Assembly (NCBI RefSeq): GCF_029338235.1
Contig: NZ_CP119785.1
Span: 1,984,001 to 2,048,000, forward strand
Length of the DNA stretch: 64,000 nt
Source: Haloarcula rara
Lineage (GTDB): Archaea; Halobacteriota; Halobacteria; Halobacteriales; Haloarculaceae
Direction of reading: 5' to 3'
The translations under genes and the position numbers were made by a program. The stretch's first letter is position 1; each line of letters begins with the position of its first letter. A model generated the notes under the pieces. That model saw only the letters and a program-made list of their open reading frames with translations. It did not search any database and was not told where the DNA came from. Positions 19,010-27,810 of this stretch are shown piece after piece.

Positions 19010-20218
19010 ATGAGTGGCCACGGCGACGAGGCGCCGTCCCCCGACGAACTCGCAGGTGTGTTCCACGTGGCAGCAGTCGACCGGAGCGACGGCACAGTCC
19101 GGTACTTCGGCGAGCCCCTGGTCCGACCCGACGCCGTCGTCGAGACGCTCCGCCCGCAGTTTGCCCAGTCGGGCTATACGCTGTCGCTGGAACGACAGCC
19201 GGCCCCGCAGTCGCCCGCGCAACCGGGTTCGGGTCCACCCGTCCAGCCGGCAGACGACGGATTCGGCACCCCGGCGACCGAGCAGTACGCGCTGGTGGCC
19301 GAACCCCGGGACAGCAGCGGGATACCGTGGCTCAACGTCGCGCTGCTGATCGCGACTATCGCCTCGACGCTGTTTGTCGGTGCGAGCAGCTGGTACTACA
19401 TCCCGGTCACGGAGCAACCACTGCGCCTGTTCGAGGCCTGGCCCTTCGTCGTCGCGATGCTGGGCGTGCTGGGCATCCACGAGCTGGGTCACTACGCCGC
19501 CGCCCGCTACCACGGCGTCGACGTCACCCTTCCGTACTTCATTCCCTTCCCCTCCCTGCTGGGGACGATGGGTGCCGTCATCAACATCCGCGGGCACATC
19601 CCCTCGCGCAAGGCCCTCTTCGATATCGGTGTCGCGGGGCCGCTTGCGGGGCTTGTCGCGACAGTCGTCGTCACAGTCGTCGGCTTCACGCTCGACCCCA
19701 TAGCGGTCCCCGAGCGCGTCCGGTCGGGTGGGGCCGAGTACGCCATCAACTTCCACGACCCGCTACTGATGCAGGCAATCGAGGCGTTCGTCAGGACTCT
19801 CGGTGTCGGGACCGCGGTGGGACCGACGGAGGCGGTCCATCCCGTCGTCTTCGCCGGCTGGGCGGGGATGTTCTTTACCTTCCTGAACCTCCTGCCGGTC
19901 GGACAGCTAGACGGGGGTCACATCGTCCGCGCCATCGTCGGCCAGCGCCAGGAGACCGTCGCCGCTGCGGTCCCCGGCGGCCTGTTCGCGCTCGCCGGCT
20001 TCCTCTATCTCACGCAGGACGCCCCGCCCATCGGCTACGGCGTCTGGACGCTGTGGGTGTTCTGGGGGTTGCTCTCGGCGGGGATGGCCTACGCCGGACC
20101 CGCACGGCCGACCGTCGACGACACCCTCGACAGCCGACGCACGTTGCTCGGGGTCGTGACCTTCGCGCTCGGCCTGGCGTGTTTCACACCGATTCCGTTC
20201 GAGATAGTCACTGCCTAA
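19010..20218 (+). CDS. Site-2-protease-like M50 metalloprotease
   Basis: 402 residues. A soluble N-terminal region of about 105 residues precedes five to seven membrane helices. Zinc motif HELGH is at residues 157-161 (LGIHELGHYAAARYHG), and the third ligand lies in NLLPVGQLDGGH near residue 295. GPLAGL in between is typical. Unlike the 14.0-kb M50 protein, no PDZ domain is evident. Substrate unknown; paralogous rather than duplicate to the other copy. Confidence 0.9.
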   Translation: MSGHGDEAPSPDELAGVFHVAAVDRSDGTVRYFGEPLVRPDAVVETLRPQFAQSGYTLSLERQPAPQSPAQPGSGPPVQPADDGFGTPATEQYALVAEPRDSSGIPWLNVALLIATIASTLFVGASSWYYIPVTEQPLRLFEAWPFVVAMLGVLGIHELGHYAAARYHGVDVTLPYFIPFPSLLGTMGAVINIRGHIPSRKALFDIGVAGPLAGLVATVVVTVVGFTLDPIAVPERVRSGGAEYAINFHDPLLMQAIEAFVRTLGVGTAVGPTEAVHPVVFAGWAGMFFTFLNLLPVGQLDGGHIVRAIVGQRQETVAAAVPGGLFALAGFLYLTQDAPPIGYGVWTLWVFWGLLSAGMAYAGPARPTVDDTLDSRRTLLGVVTFALGLACFTPIPFEIVTA

Positions 20219-20364
20219 CCGGGCTCCCGTCGAGACCGGCTGCTCTCTCTGTTGTCGACGACCGGACTCGATGGCTGGGGCAGATGAACTCGCCCGAATC
20301 GTGTAAACAGTGCTGAAATATCGGCCCGTTATAGGTGGCTGGCCCACCGCTACCCTGACAGCAC

Positions 20365-20496
20365 ATGCTCTCCGAAGACGGCTCGTCCGCCGACGACCCG
20401 CTGGCAGGGCTGACCCACGAGGAGCGCGCCAGTGCCGCAACCAGAGCTGTCGAGCAGGTAGCGTCGACACTCGCCGCCGACCGTCAGTGCGAGTAG
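20365..20496 (+). CDS. Possible 43-residue acidic protein
   Basis: ATG at 20365 opens a 43-codon frame beginning MLSEDGSSADDPLAGLTHEE and ending ADRQCE. It is acidic, with Ala-rich helix-like sequence, so composition fits a real haloarchaeal protein. A TTATAGG motif about 30 bases upstream could be a promoter for a leaderless message. Its last 13 bases overlap the 3' end of thiL on the other strand. I do not recognise a family. Confidence 0.4.
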   Translation: MLSEDGSSADDPLAGLTHEERASAATRAVEQVASTLAADRQCE

Positions 20497-21350
20497 CCGC
20501 GGTCGGGCAGCGGTTCCTCGTCGAGTGTGACGCCCGACTCGGTAATCGTCCCGACCCGATGGAGCGGGCAGGGCGTCGCCGCCCGGGCCGCCGCCAGCTC
20601 GGCCTCGGGGACCGCAGACACCAGCTCGAAATCCTCGCCGAAGAAGACGCCCAGTTCCCGCCGGTCCGCGTCGTCCTCGGCCAGCCCGTCGACCCGCTCG
20701 TCGATGGGCAGCGGCCCGGTCAGGGCCGCGCCGCAGTCGCTTGCCGCGACGAGCTGGTGGACCGACCGAGCCAGCCCGTCACTGGAGTCAAGCATCGCCG
20801 AGGCGTAGGGGGCAAGCGCCCGGCCCGCGGCCACCCGCGGCGTGAACCGGAACAGCTCGTTGGCCGCCTCGACATCGCCCCGGTCGAAGTAGCGAATCGC
20901 CGCCGCCGTCCGACCCAGTGTCCCGGTCACACAGAGCGCGTCACCGGGTTCGGCACCCGACCGGCGCACGGGGTCGTCGGTCTCGCCCAGCGCGGTCGTC
21001 GCGACGGTGAACTCGTCGTGGCCGTCGAGGTCCCCACCGACGTACTCCGCCCCGACCGTGTCACAGACCGCCGTCGCGCCGTCGAGGAAGGCCCCCAGTT
21101 CAGTCTCGTCGAACTCGGGGGCCGCGTACACCGCGACCGCCGCCGTGGCCTCGGCCCCCATCGCCGCCACGTCCGACAGCGACGCGCCGACGGCCCGCCA
21201 GCCAGCGGTGTACCGGCTCGTCCCCGCCGGGAAGTCCGTCCGCTCGTGGAGCATATCAGTCGTGATGACCTGCCCGTCGACGACCGCACAATCGTCACCG
21301 GCGGCCGTCAGCCGGTCGCTGACGAGTCCCAGCGCGGTCTGTTCGTCCAT
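20484..21350 (-). CDS. thiL: Thiamine-monophosphate kinase
   Basis: 288 residues from the ATG at 21350 (MDEQTALGLVSDRL). Seen: GDDCAVVDG (Mg-ATP-binding Asp residues), TTDMLHERTDF, then DVAAMGAEATAAV and LDSSDGLARSV, the ThiL signatures, with FGEDFELV near the C-terminus. It phosphorylates thiamine monophosphate to the cofactor thiamine diphosphate. A longer upstream frame runs into intergenic sequence and was not used. Confidence 0.95.
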   Translation of the reverse strand: MDEQTALGLVSDRLTAAGDDCAVVDGQVITTDMLHERTDFPAGTSRYTAGWRAVGASLSDVAAMGAEATAAVAVYAAPEFDETELGAFLDGATAVCDTVGAEYVGGDLDGHDEFTVATTALGETDDPVRRSGAEPGDALCVTGTLGRTAAAIRYFDRGDVEAANELFRFTPRVAAGRALAPYASAMLDSSDGLARSVHQLVAASDCGAALTGPLPIDERVDGLAEDDADRRELGVFFGEDFELVSAVPEAELAAARAATPCPLHRVGTITESGVTLDEEPLPDRGYSH

Positions 21351-21564
21351 ACGCGGTTCTAGCAGCCGTTGGTAAAAACGACGGTGGATGTTCGGCGCCC
21401 GAGGGCGACTCAATAGTGACTGCGGACAGCCAGAACACACCACCCGTAGCTGTTTGACCAACCGGCCGGGGCGTTCTGGCCGTTCCAGTTGTTCGTCCTC
21501 GCCGTCGTCACATATCAGTCCACTGGTCGGTACGTTCAAACCCCAGACGGCCCACCGATGTGGT

Positions 21565-22602
21565 ATGGACGGCAATCGCGCGGCGACGATTGCGGGCTTT
21601 CTGGGCGCGCTCGCCGTGCTCGCGGTGCTGGTGTGGATTGTCGGGGTCGACCGGACCGTCGCGGCGCTGCTGGCGGCGGACCCGGTCGCGCTCGTCCTCG
21701 TCGGCGCGCTCGCCGTCCTCTGGCTCACCACGTGGGGGCTGGCGCTGTGGTCGGTGCTGCGGGCCCTCGGGAGTCCGATTCGGGCCTATCTGGCGGTGCT
21801 GGTCTACGCCGGCGCCGTCTTCTCGAACAACGTCACCCCCTTCGGGCAGGCCGGCGGCGAGCCGCTCTCGGCGCTGCTCATCTCCTCGGCGGCCGACACG
21901 GAGTACGAGACGGGGCTGGCCGCCATCGCCAGCGTCGACACGGCCCACTTCGTCCCCTCGGTCGCCTTTGCCATCGCCGGGTTCACGTTCGTGACGGCGG
22001 GTGCCGTCCAGCTCGGGCGGAACCTCGCTTTCGCCGCGGTCGCCGTCGCGGCGCTGGCGGTGGGGCTCCCGGTCGCCGGGTTCCTGGGCTGGCGCTACCG
22101 CTACGAACTGGAAGAGGCGGTCATCAGACTGTTGACCCCCGTCATCCGCTGGCTCGGTCACACCGTCCCGAAGTGGTCGCCGCCGACGACGGCGACCATC
22201 GCGGCCCGCATCGAGAGTTTCTTCGCCGCCATCGACCGCATCGCCACGGACCGGAAGACGCTGCTGCAGACGCTGGGCTTCTCGGCGCTGGGCTGGGCCT
22301 CGCTCGCAGGGTCGCTGTGGCTCTCGCTGTACGCCGTCGGTTACGCGGTCCCCGTCGCGACGACGCTGCTGGTGGTTCCGGTCGGCAGTATCGCGAGTCT
22401 GGCGCCGCTGCCCGGGGGTTCCGGTGCCATCGAGACGGTGCTCGTGACGCTGCTGGTCTCGACGACCACCGTCCCGGCGGCCGTGGCGGCCTCGGCGGTG
22501 CTCATCCACCGCGGGGCGACGTATCTGTTCCCGCTGTTGCTCGGCGCCGGCGTCGCGAGCGCTCTCGGTGCCGACCACGCCGCGGCGAACGCCAGAGAGT
22601 GA
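21565..22602 (+). CDS. YbhN/UPF0104-type membrane protein (LPG synthase TM domain family)
   Basis: 345 residues, eight or so hydrophobic helices. Diagnostic segments are FSNNVTPFGQAGGEPLSALL and the later PLPGGSGAIETVL, which match the lysylphosphatidylglycerol-synthase transmembrane (UPF0104) family. In bacteria some members flip lipids; in archaea the role is unproven and there is no lysyl-transferase domain here. Start chosen at MDGNRAAT, where the hydrophobic region begins; upstream sequence is not protein-like. Confidence 0.82.
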   Translation: MDGNRAATIAGFLGALAVLAVLVWIVGVDRTVAALLAADPVALVLVGALAVLWLTTWGLALWSVLRALGSPIRAYLAVLVYAGAVFSNNVTPFGQAGGEPLSALLISSAADTEYETGLAAIASVDTAHFVPSVAFAIAGFTFVTAGAVQLGRNLAFAAVAVAALAVGLPVAGFLGWRYRYELEEAVIRLLTPVIRWLGHTVPKWSPPTTATIAARIESFFAAIDRIATDRKTLLQTLGFSALGWASLAGSLWLSLYAVGYAVPVATTLLVVPVGSIASLAPLPGGSGAIETVLVTLLVSTTTVPAAVAASAVLIHRGATYLFPLLLGAGVASALGADHAAANARE

Positions 22603-22661
22603 GCCTGCTGGGACGGCTCCGGCGTGGTGACCGTTCACGCCCTGGGCCGGACAACGATGCG

Positions 22662-22668
22662 CTTAAAT
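22662..22668 (+). promoter_or_regulatory. TATA box of rps19e
   Basis: CTTAAAT is centred 28 bases before the rps19e ATG, predicting a leaderless message. It lies outside the preceding gene. Confidence 0.55.
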
Positions 22669-22692
22669 GACGCCAACGGGAAGCAAGGGCCA

Positions 22693-23154
22693 ATGACGAC
22701 ACTCTACGACGTGCCCGCAGAGGACCTCATCGAGGCCCTCACCGAGACGCTCAAGGACGATGACGACATCGAGGCCCCCGAGTGGACCGCCGTCGCCAAG
22801 ACCGGCGTCGACCGCGAACTCCCGCCCGAACAGCCGGACTTCTGGGAGCGACGCGCCGCCAGCCTGCTCCGGAAGGTCGCCGTCGACGGCCCGATGGGCG
22901 TCAACGCCCTCAAGACCGAGTACGGCACCTCGAAACAGGGTACCACCCGCTACCGCGTCCGCCCGCACCAGAAGGCCGAGGGGTCGGGCTCCATCATCCG
23001 CACCGCGCTCCAGCAGCTCGAGACGGCCGGCTACGTCGAGACCAGCGAGGCCGACGGCCGACGCGTCACCGGCGAGGGTCGGAGCCTGCTCGACGACACC
23101 GCCGGCGAGGTCCTCTCGGACCTCGACCGTCCCGAACTCGAACGCTACGCATAA
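22693..23154 (+). CDS. rps19e: 30S ribosomal protein S19e
   Basis: 153 residues, MTTLYDVPAEDLIEALTETL onward. Diagnostic are PDFWERRAASLLRKV, the Gly/Arg-rich YGTSKQGTTRYRV and the C-terminal winged-helix part GYVETSEADGRRVTGEGRSLL. Archaeal/eukaryal S19e acts in small-subunit maturation. The start follows a TATA-like CTTAAAT by about 25 bases, so the transcript is likely leaderless. It leads a group with the PDCD5 homologue and the PP-loop protein on the same strand. Confidence 0.96.
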   Translation: MTTLYDVPAEDLIEALTETLKDDDDIEAPEWTAVAKTGVDRELPPEQPDFWERRAASLLRKVAVDGPMGVNALKTEYGTSKQGTTRYRVRPHQKAEGSGSIIRTALQQLETAGYVETSEADGRRVTGEGRSLLDDTAGEVLSDLDRPELERYA

Positions 23155-23204
23155 CTGCGGCTCCGAAATCGTTTTCCCGCCGAACCCGGTAGCTGTTGAT
23201 ATCT

Positions 23205-23552
23205 ATGAGTGGTGACCCCAGCGAGGAGGAACTCGAAGAGCTCCGCAAGCAGAAGATGGAACAGCTCAAGGAGCAACAGGGCGAGGGCGACGCCGAGGCC
23301 CAGCAGGCCGCCCAGCAGCAGGCCGAGGCCCAGAAGAAGGCCATCCTCCGCCAGCACCTGACCGACGGCGCCCGCAAGCGGCTCAACACGGTCAAGATGT
23401 CCAAACCGGACGTGGGCGAGCAGGTCGAACAGCAGATTGTCGCCTTAGCCCGCAGCGGCCGCGTCGGCGACACCATCGACGAGGAGCAGATGAAACAGCT
23501 CCTCTCGGAGCTGACGCCCGATTCGAAGAGCTTCGACATCAAGCGCCGGTAG
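23205..23552 (+). CDS. PDCD5/TFAR19-family DNA-binding protein
   Basis: 115 residues. A charged, Gln-rich N-terminal helix (about residues 6-50) leads to [21 protein letters not shown], the conserved core of PDCD5 homologues, followed by [15 protein letters not shown] and [12 protein letters not shown]. Archaeal members bind nucleic acid and are often next to rps19e, as here. Start taken at MSGDPSEEE, 50 bases after rps19e, rather than the in-frame codon nine bases earlier. The stop is immediately followed by the next ATG. Confidence 0.93.
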   Translation: MSGDPSEEELEELRKQKMEQLKEQQGEGDAEAQQAAQQQAEAQKKAILRQHLTDGARKRLNTVKMSKPDVGEQVEQQIVALARSGRVGDTIDEEQMKQLLSELTPDSKSFDIKRR

Positions 23553-24152
23553 ATGCGCGCGGCCCTGCTGTTCAGCGCCGGCAAGGACTCTACACTGGCG
23601 GGGCTCGTGCTCGAGGACTTCTACGACGTGACGCTCGTGACCGCCAGCTTCGGCGTCGTCGACCCCGAACCCGCCCGGGAAGCCGCCGAAGCCCTCGGCT
23701 TTCCCCACGAGACGGTCGCCCTGGACCCCGACGTGGCCCGCGAGGCGGTCGAGCGGATGCACGAGGACGGCTACCCCCGAAACGGCATCCAGCAGGTCCA
23801 CGAGCACGCCGTCGAGCGGGTCGCTGCCGGCGACTGGACCGACGAGCTGGACGCCGTCGCCGACGGCACCCGCCGGGACGACCGCGTCCCGACTATCGAG
23901 CGCCCGCTCGCCCAGAGCGTCGAGGACCGCTTCGGCGTAGACTATCTGGCCCCCCTTGCGGGTATCGGTCGGGGCGCCATCGACGATATTGTCGCCGACG
24001 AACTCGTAGTCGAGACGGGGCCGAGCGCCGAGATTCCGAAAGCCGACTACGAGGTGGAACTCCGTGCGCTGCTGGTCGGGGCGTACGGCGACGGCGCCGT
24101 CGACGAGGTTTTTCCCGACCACACCCAGTCCCGGGTGCGTGGCCGGCGGTAG
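23553..24152 (+). CDS. PP-loop ATP pyrophosphatase-like protein
   Basis: 199 residues. The N-terminus LLFSAGKDSTLAGLVL is a PP-loop (SxGKDS) as in N-type ATP pyrophosphatases and asparagine-synthase-like enzymes, which adenylate a substrate. A later segment PLAQSVEDRFGVDYLAPLAGIGR and the C-terminal HTQSRVRGRR are typical of a haloarchaeal family I recall as DUF7411. Substrate unknown; linkage to rps19e and start directly at the preceding stop suggest a role around translation or tRNA modification (inference). Confidence 0.78.
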   Translation: MRAALLFSAGKDSTLAGLVLEDFYDVTLVTASFGVVDPEPAREAAEALGFPHETVALDPDVAREAVERMHEDGYPRNGIQQVHEHAVERVAAGDWTDELDAVADGTRRDDRVPTIERPLAQSVEDRFGVDYLAPLAGIGRGAIDDIVADELVVETGPSAEIPKADYEVELRALLVGAYGDGAVDEVFPDHTQSRVRGRR

Positions 24153-24182
24153 CGCCCTCTTCACCGTCTGGAACGCCGGTAA

Positions 24183-24398
24183 CTATAGCCCGGCTGTCGG
24201 GTCGTCGACGGCTCTGTAGGACTGGACGGCCAGGGCGAGCCCGAGGGCGAAGATGGCGGCGAAAGACCAGACTTCGTTCACTGCCGCGTAGCCACTCAGG
24301 CCCACCGCGACGAGACAGAGTGCTGCCGAGGCCAGCTTCTGGACGCTGGCGACGGGTCGATTCACGCTCACGAGGTCGCTGTCGTCAGTCGACGTCAC
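24183..24398 (-). CDS. Small two-helix membrane protein
   Basis: 71 residues: a polar N-terminus (MTSTDDSDLVSVNRPVAS), then two hydrophobic stretches LASAALCLVAVGLSGYAA and SFAAIFALGLALAVQSY, and a short acidic tail. It is convergent with the PP-loop gene and divergent from hisS. I recognise no family and give no function. Confidence 0.6.
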   Translation of the reverse strand: MTSTDDSDLVSVNRPVASVQKLASAALCLVAVGLSGYAAVNEVWSFAAIFALGLALAVQSYRAVDDPTAGL

Positions 24399-24546
24399 TG
24401 TCCTGAGTCCTGCGGTATGCTCCTGTAACTCTTTTCATGCCGACGTGGGCCGATAATATCCATCAAATGACAGGAATCGGTGGCCCGGTCGCGCCAGCGA
24501 GGCGCGAACGAACAGTTTCAAGCGCGCCCTCGCTGTACGCGCTGGT

Positions 24547-25848
24547 ATGTACGACTCCGTCAAGGGATTTCGTGACTTCTACCCCGAGGAGATGGGTTCG
24601 CGGCGCTGGGCGATGGACACCATCGAGAGCACCGCCCAGCGCTACGGCTTCCGGGAGATAGGGACGCCGGCGCTCGAACCCACCGAGATGTACACGGACA
24701 AGAGCGGCGAGGAGATCGTCGAGGAACTGTACAGCTTCGAGGACAAGGGCGGCCGCGAGGTGGCGCTGACCCCGGAGCTGACACCCACCGTCGCGCGGAT
24801 GATGGTCGCCAAGCAACAGGAGCTCCAGAAACCAATCAAATGGGTCTCGACGCGACCGTTTTGGCGCTACGAGCAGGTCCAGCAGGGCCGGTTCCGGGAG
24901 TTCTACCAGACCAACGTCGACATCTTCGGCTCCAGCGAGCCCGACGCCGACGCCGAGATTCTGGCCGTCGCCGTCGATATGCTCTCTGACCTCGGGCTCG
25001 AGGACGACGATTTCGAGATTCGGGTCTCCCACCGAGATATCCTCTCGGGCCTGCTGGCGTCGTTCGACGCCGACGTCGACACCCGCGAGGCCATCCGCGC
25101 CGTCGACAAGCGCGCGAAGGTCGACCGCGAGGCGTATCTCGACCTGCTGTACGAGGCCGGCCTCAGCTACGAGGACGCCGAGGCCTTCGACGACCTGCTG
25201 GAAACCGGCGAGGACGACCTCGACACGCTCGCTGCCCGGTCCGACACTGTCGCCGCGGCGACCGAGAACCTCCGTGCAGTGCTCTCGGCCGCCGACGACT
25301 TCGGGGTTCGGGACCAGCTCACGCTCTCGCTGTCGACCGCTCGCGGGCTGGACTACTACACGGGTGTGGTCTTCGAGTGTTTCGACGCGACCGGCGAGGT
25401 CTCACGGTCGGTCTTCGGCGGCGGTCGTTACGACGACCTCATCGAGGGCTTCGGCGGCCAGCCGACGCCCGCGGTGGGCTTTGCCCCGGGTCACGCCACC
25501 CTGCAGTTGCTCTGTGAGCGGGCGGGCGTCTGGCCCGAGGAAGCGCTCGCGACCGACTACTACGTCCTGCAGGTGGGCGACACGCGGCCGACCGCCGCGC
25601 GAATCGCCCGCGACCTGCGCGAGAAGGGCCACGTCGTCGAGACCGACGTCGCCGACCGCTCCTTTGGCGCACAGATGGGCTATGCCGACAACGTCAACGC
25701 CGAGACGGTCGTCATCGTCGGCGAGCGCGACCTCGAAAACGACGAGATAACGATAAAGGAGATGGACGACGGCGAGCAGATTGCCGTTCCCGTCGACGAG
25801 TTCCCGGGCGACCGCGACCGGCCGACCTTCGCCGACTTCGCCGAGTGA
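24547..25848 (+). CDS. hisS: Histidyl-tRNA synthetase
   Basis: 433 residues, class II. Motif 1 region GFRDFYPEEM, motif 2 as RPFWRYEQVQQGRFREF, the histidine-binding RGLDYYTGVVFE, and motif 3 with GGGRYDDLIEGFGG are all present. The C-terminal anticodon-binding domain begins near YYVLQVGD. Charges tRNA-His. The start is the first ATG after a GC-rich leader. Normal length for archaeal HisRS. Confidence 0.97.
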   Translation: MYDSVKGFRDFYPEEMGSRRWAMDTIESTAQRYGFREIGTPALEPTEMYTDKSGEEIVEELYSFEDKGGREVALTPELTPTVARMMVAKQQELQKPIKWVSTRPFWRYEQVQQGRFREFYQTNVDIFGSSEPDADAEILAVAVDMLSDLGLEDDDFEIRVSHRDILSGLLASFDADVDTREAIRAVDKRAKVDREAYLDLLYEAGLSYEDAEAFDDLLETGEDDLDTLAARSDTVAAATENLRAVLSAADDFGVRDQLTLSLSTARGLDYYTGVVFECFDATGEVSRSVFGGGRYDDLIEGFGGQPTPAVGFAPGHATLQLLCERAGVWPEEALATDYYVLQVGDTRPTAARIARDLREKGHVVETDVADRSFGAQMGYADNVNAETVVIVGERDLENDEITIKEMDDGEQIAVPVDEFPGDRDRPTFADFAE

Positions 25849-25887
25849 CGGCCTAGCTTTTTCAGCCTAACGTCACTCTATTGATAC

Positions 25888-26259
25888 ATGGTGCCGTCCC
25901 TCGGGACGTGGCGGCTCGCCGCCGTCGTCACGGTCCTCTCGTACGGATTCGCAATCCTGCTCGGTCTCTTCGGACTCCCACGGCTCGCGGCGGCGCTGTT
26001 CGTCGTCGGCTTCCTGATTGCCACGCCGCTCGTCCTGATTCTCGGGACGGCGTCGTCAGCGGTCGAATCGTCTGAGATGGAATCCGCCCCGCTCGAAACA
26101 GCGGACGAGATGGCGGCGACCACTGCCGACACGCCGATAGCTACCCTCCGCGGACGATACGCCCAGGGAGAACTGACCGACGAGGAGTTCGAACGACGGC
26201 TCGAACGGCTGGTCGAGACCGAACGGCTCGCCGACCGCGAACGCGAACTGGAGCTCTAG
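25888..26259 (+). CDS. Two-helix membrane protein with SHOCT domain
   Basis: 123 residues. Two membrane helices (about residues 8-30 and 33-54) are followed by an acidic linker and a C-terminal SHOCT motif, LRGRYAQGELTDEEFERRLERLVETE. SHOCT is a short oligomerisation-type domain frequent in haloarchaeal membrane proteins. Function unknown. Its stop codon overlaps the stop of the convergent GNAT gene within the tetranucleotide CTAG. Confidence 0.8.
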   Translation: MVPSLGTWRLAAVVTVLSYGFAILLGLFGLPRLAAALFVVGFLIATPLVLILGTASSAVESSEMESAPLETADEMAATTADTPIATLRGRYAQGELTDEEFERRLERLVETERLADRERELEL

Positions 26260-26765
26260 AGGTCCCGTTCCATCTCGATTTCGACGTGTTCGCGCAGGCG
26301 GGTCTCGAAGCCCACCGAGCGGTAGACGCGCATCGCGACGTGGTTGCGCTGGGAGACGGCCAGCCAGACGTGCTCGATACCTTCCGCCTGGCCGTGGCCC
26401 AGTAACACTTTGATTAGCTCCGTCCCGATGCCCGCCGACTGGTAGTCGGGGTGGACGAAGATGGCCAGCTCCGAGCTGTTGTCCTCGACCGGCACCAGCA
26501 CGGCGTGGCCCACCGGTCGGTCGTCGTGCCACACGACGACGTTGAGCCCCTCCTCCAGCAGGGTCGTTACCCACTCGCGGATGGCGGGCTCCTTTCGGGG
26601 CGGGACGCCCTGGGACCGGGAGTCCGCGTCGAAGTCGGTGTACATCGACACCAGCGGCTCGGCCTCGCCGTCGTACGCCGCCATCCGGACCGTCCGATTC
26701 TCGCCGTCGGTAAAGTCATGTGGCGGACGGGGGAACTGGCGACTGTCCTCGGCGGAGTTAGCCAT
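26256..26765 (-). CDS. GNAT-family N-acetyltransferase
   Basis: 169 residues from MANSAEDSRQF. The acetyl-CoA site is HPDYQSAGIGTELIKVLL (the R/Q-x-x-G-x-G/A loop), preceded by the strand SSELAIFV and followed by LAVSQRNHVAMRVYRSVGF, all classic GNAT features. The acceptor substrate cannot be predicted. A frame 19 codons longer exists; the chosen start avoids translating a GC-rich hairpin region. Confidence 0.88.
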   Translation of the reverse strand: MANSAEDSRQFPRPPHDFTDGENRTVRMAAYDGEAEPLVSMYTDFDADSRSQGVPPRKEPAIREWVTTLLEEGLNVVVWHDDRPVGHAVLVPVEDNSSELAIFVHPDYQSAGIGTELIKVLLGHGQAEGIEHVWLAVSQRNHVAMRVYRSVGFETRLREHVEIEMERDL

Positions 26766-26804
26766 TCTATTGCCAGCTAGGGTCCCGACGTTGGTAAAGC
26801 CGCA

Positions 26805-26865
26805 GGGTCCACTCGGCGACACGGCTGCCGCTCCGCCGGCGGCAAAGCGGAGCCGAGTGGGACCC
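26805..26865. repeat. Long GC-rich hairpin between divergent genes
   Basis: GGGTCCACTCGGC at 26805-26817 pairs with GCCGAGTGGGACCC at 26852-26865 with one bulged G. A nested stem (CTCCGC/GCGGAG) lies inside. It sits between the GNAT and truA starts and is not followed by a T-run on either strand. Confidence 0.6.
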
Positions 26866-26976
26866 CGCTACTGTCCTCGCCCGGTGAGAACTCGCCCGGT
26901 CGTCGCTCAATCGTCTGTTATCGGCGGACACGGAAAAGCCGGGGGGCACAAGTGCAAGCGCTTCAAACACCGCGCC

Positions 26977-27777
26977 ATGCGCGCCTTTCGGGTCGCCTAC
27001 GACGGCCGGCCCTACAGCGGGTTCCAGCGACAGCCCGACGTGCCGACCGTCGAGCGGGCGCTTCTGGCCGGCCTGGCCCGACTGGGCGTCTGTGAGCGCG
27101 ACGCGGTCCCCGAGGGCTATGCGGCGGCCGGCCGTACCGACGCGGGCGTCTCCGCCGTTGCACAGACGGTCGCCTTCGAGGCTCCCGAGTGGCTGACACC
27201 CACGGCGTTTACCAGCGAACTGCCCGCCGATGTCAGCGTCTGGGCCAGCGCCGACGTTCCGGAGGACTTCCACGCGACCCACGACGCGGCCGACCGTCGC
27301 TACACCTACTTCTTGTCCGCCCCCGGAGCCGACGACGACCTGGCCGCCGAGACGCTCGAGGCCATCTGTGGTCGGCACGACTACCACAACCTCACGCCCG
27401 ACGACGACGGGACGGTGCGGGAGCTTCGCGGACACCTCGAGCGTGACGGGGACCTGCTGGTCGTGACCCTCGCTGCGGGCGGGTTCTGCCGCCAGCTGGT
27501 CCGGCGGGTCGTCGGCCTGCTCGACGAGATTATCCGCGGTGCGGCCCCGCCATCGAAGGTCGACTGCGTCTTCGACGACGAGCCGCTACCCGGACCCGAG
27601 GGGGTCGCTCCCGCACCCGCTTATCCGCTGGTGCTGACCGGCGTCGACTATCCAGGTGTTACGTTCGAGACCGATGAGGAGGCCAGTGACAGCGCTCGCT
27701 CGGTGTTCGAAGAGCTGCGAGTGGAACGCCAGACTGCGGCGCGGGTTGCAGAGTGTGTGGTTTCGGGGCTAGAGTAA
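26977..27777 (+). CDS. truA: tRNA pseudouridine(38-40) synthase TruA
   Basis: 266 residues from MRAFRVAYDGRPYSGFQRQP. The catalytic Asp is residue 55 in AAGRTDAGVSA, the TruA signature. RRYTYFLSAP and GGFCRQLVRRVVGLLDE follow as expected. It modifies the anticodon stem-loop of tRNAs. The frame is open upstream across the divergent spacer, but the start at 26977 begins exactly at the conserved N-terminal strand. Confidence 0.95.
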   Translation: MRAFRVAYDGRPYSGFQRQPDVPTVERALLAGLARLGVCERDAVPEGYAAAGRTDAGVSAVAQTVAFEAPEWLTPTAFTSELPADVSVWASADVPEDFHATHDAADRRYTYFLSAPGADDDLAAETLEAICGRHDYHNLTPDDDGTVRELRGHLERDGDLLVVTLAAGGFCRQLVRRVVGLLDEIIRGAAPPSKVDCVFDDEPLPGPEGVAPAPAYPLVLTGVDYPGVTFETDEEASDSARSVFEELRVERQTAARVAECVVSGLE

Positions 27778-27810
27778 AGCGTCGCCGTAGTCGACCCTGC
27801 GAACGTTCGA

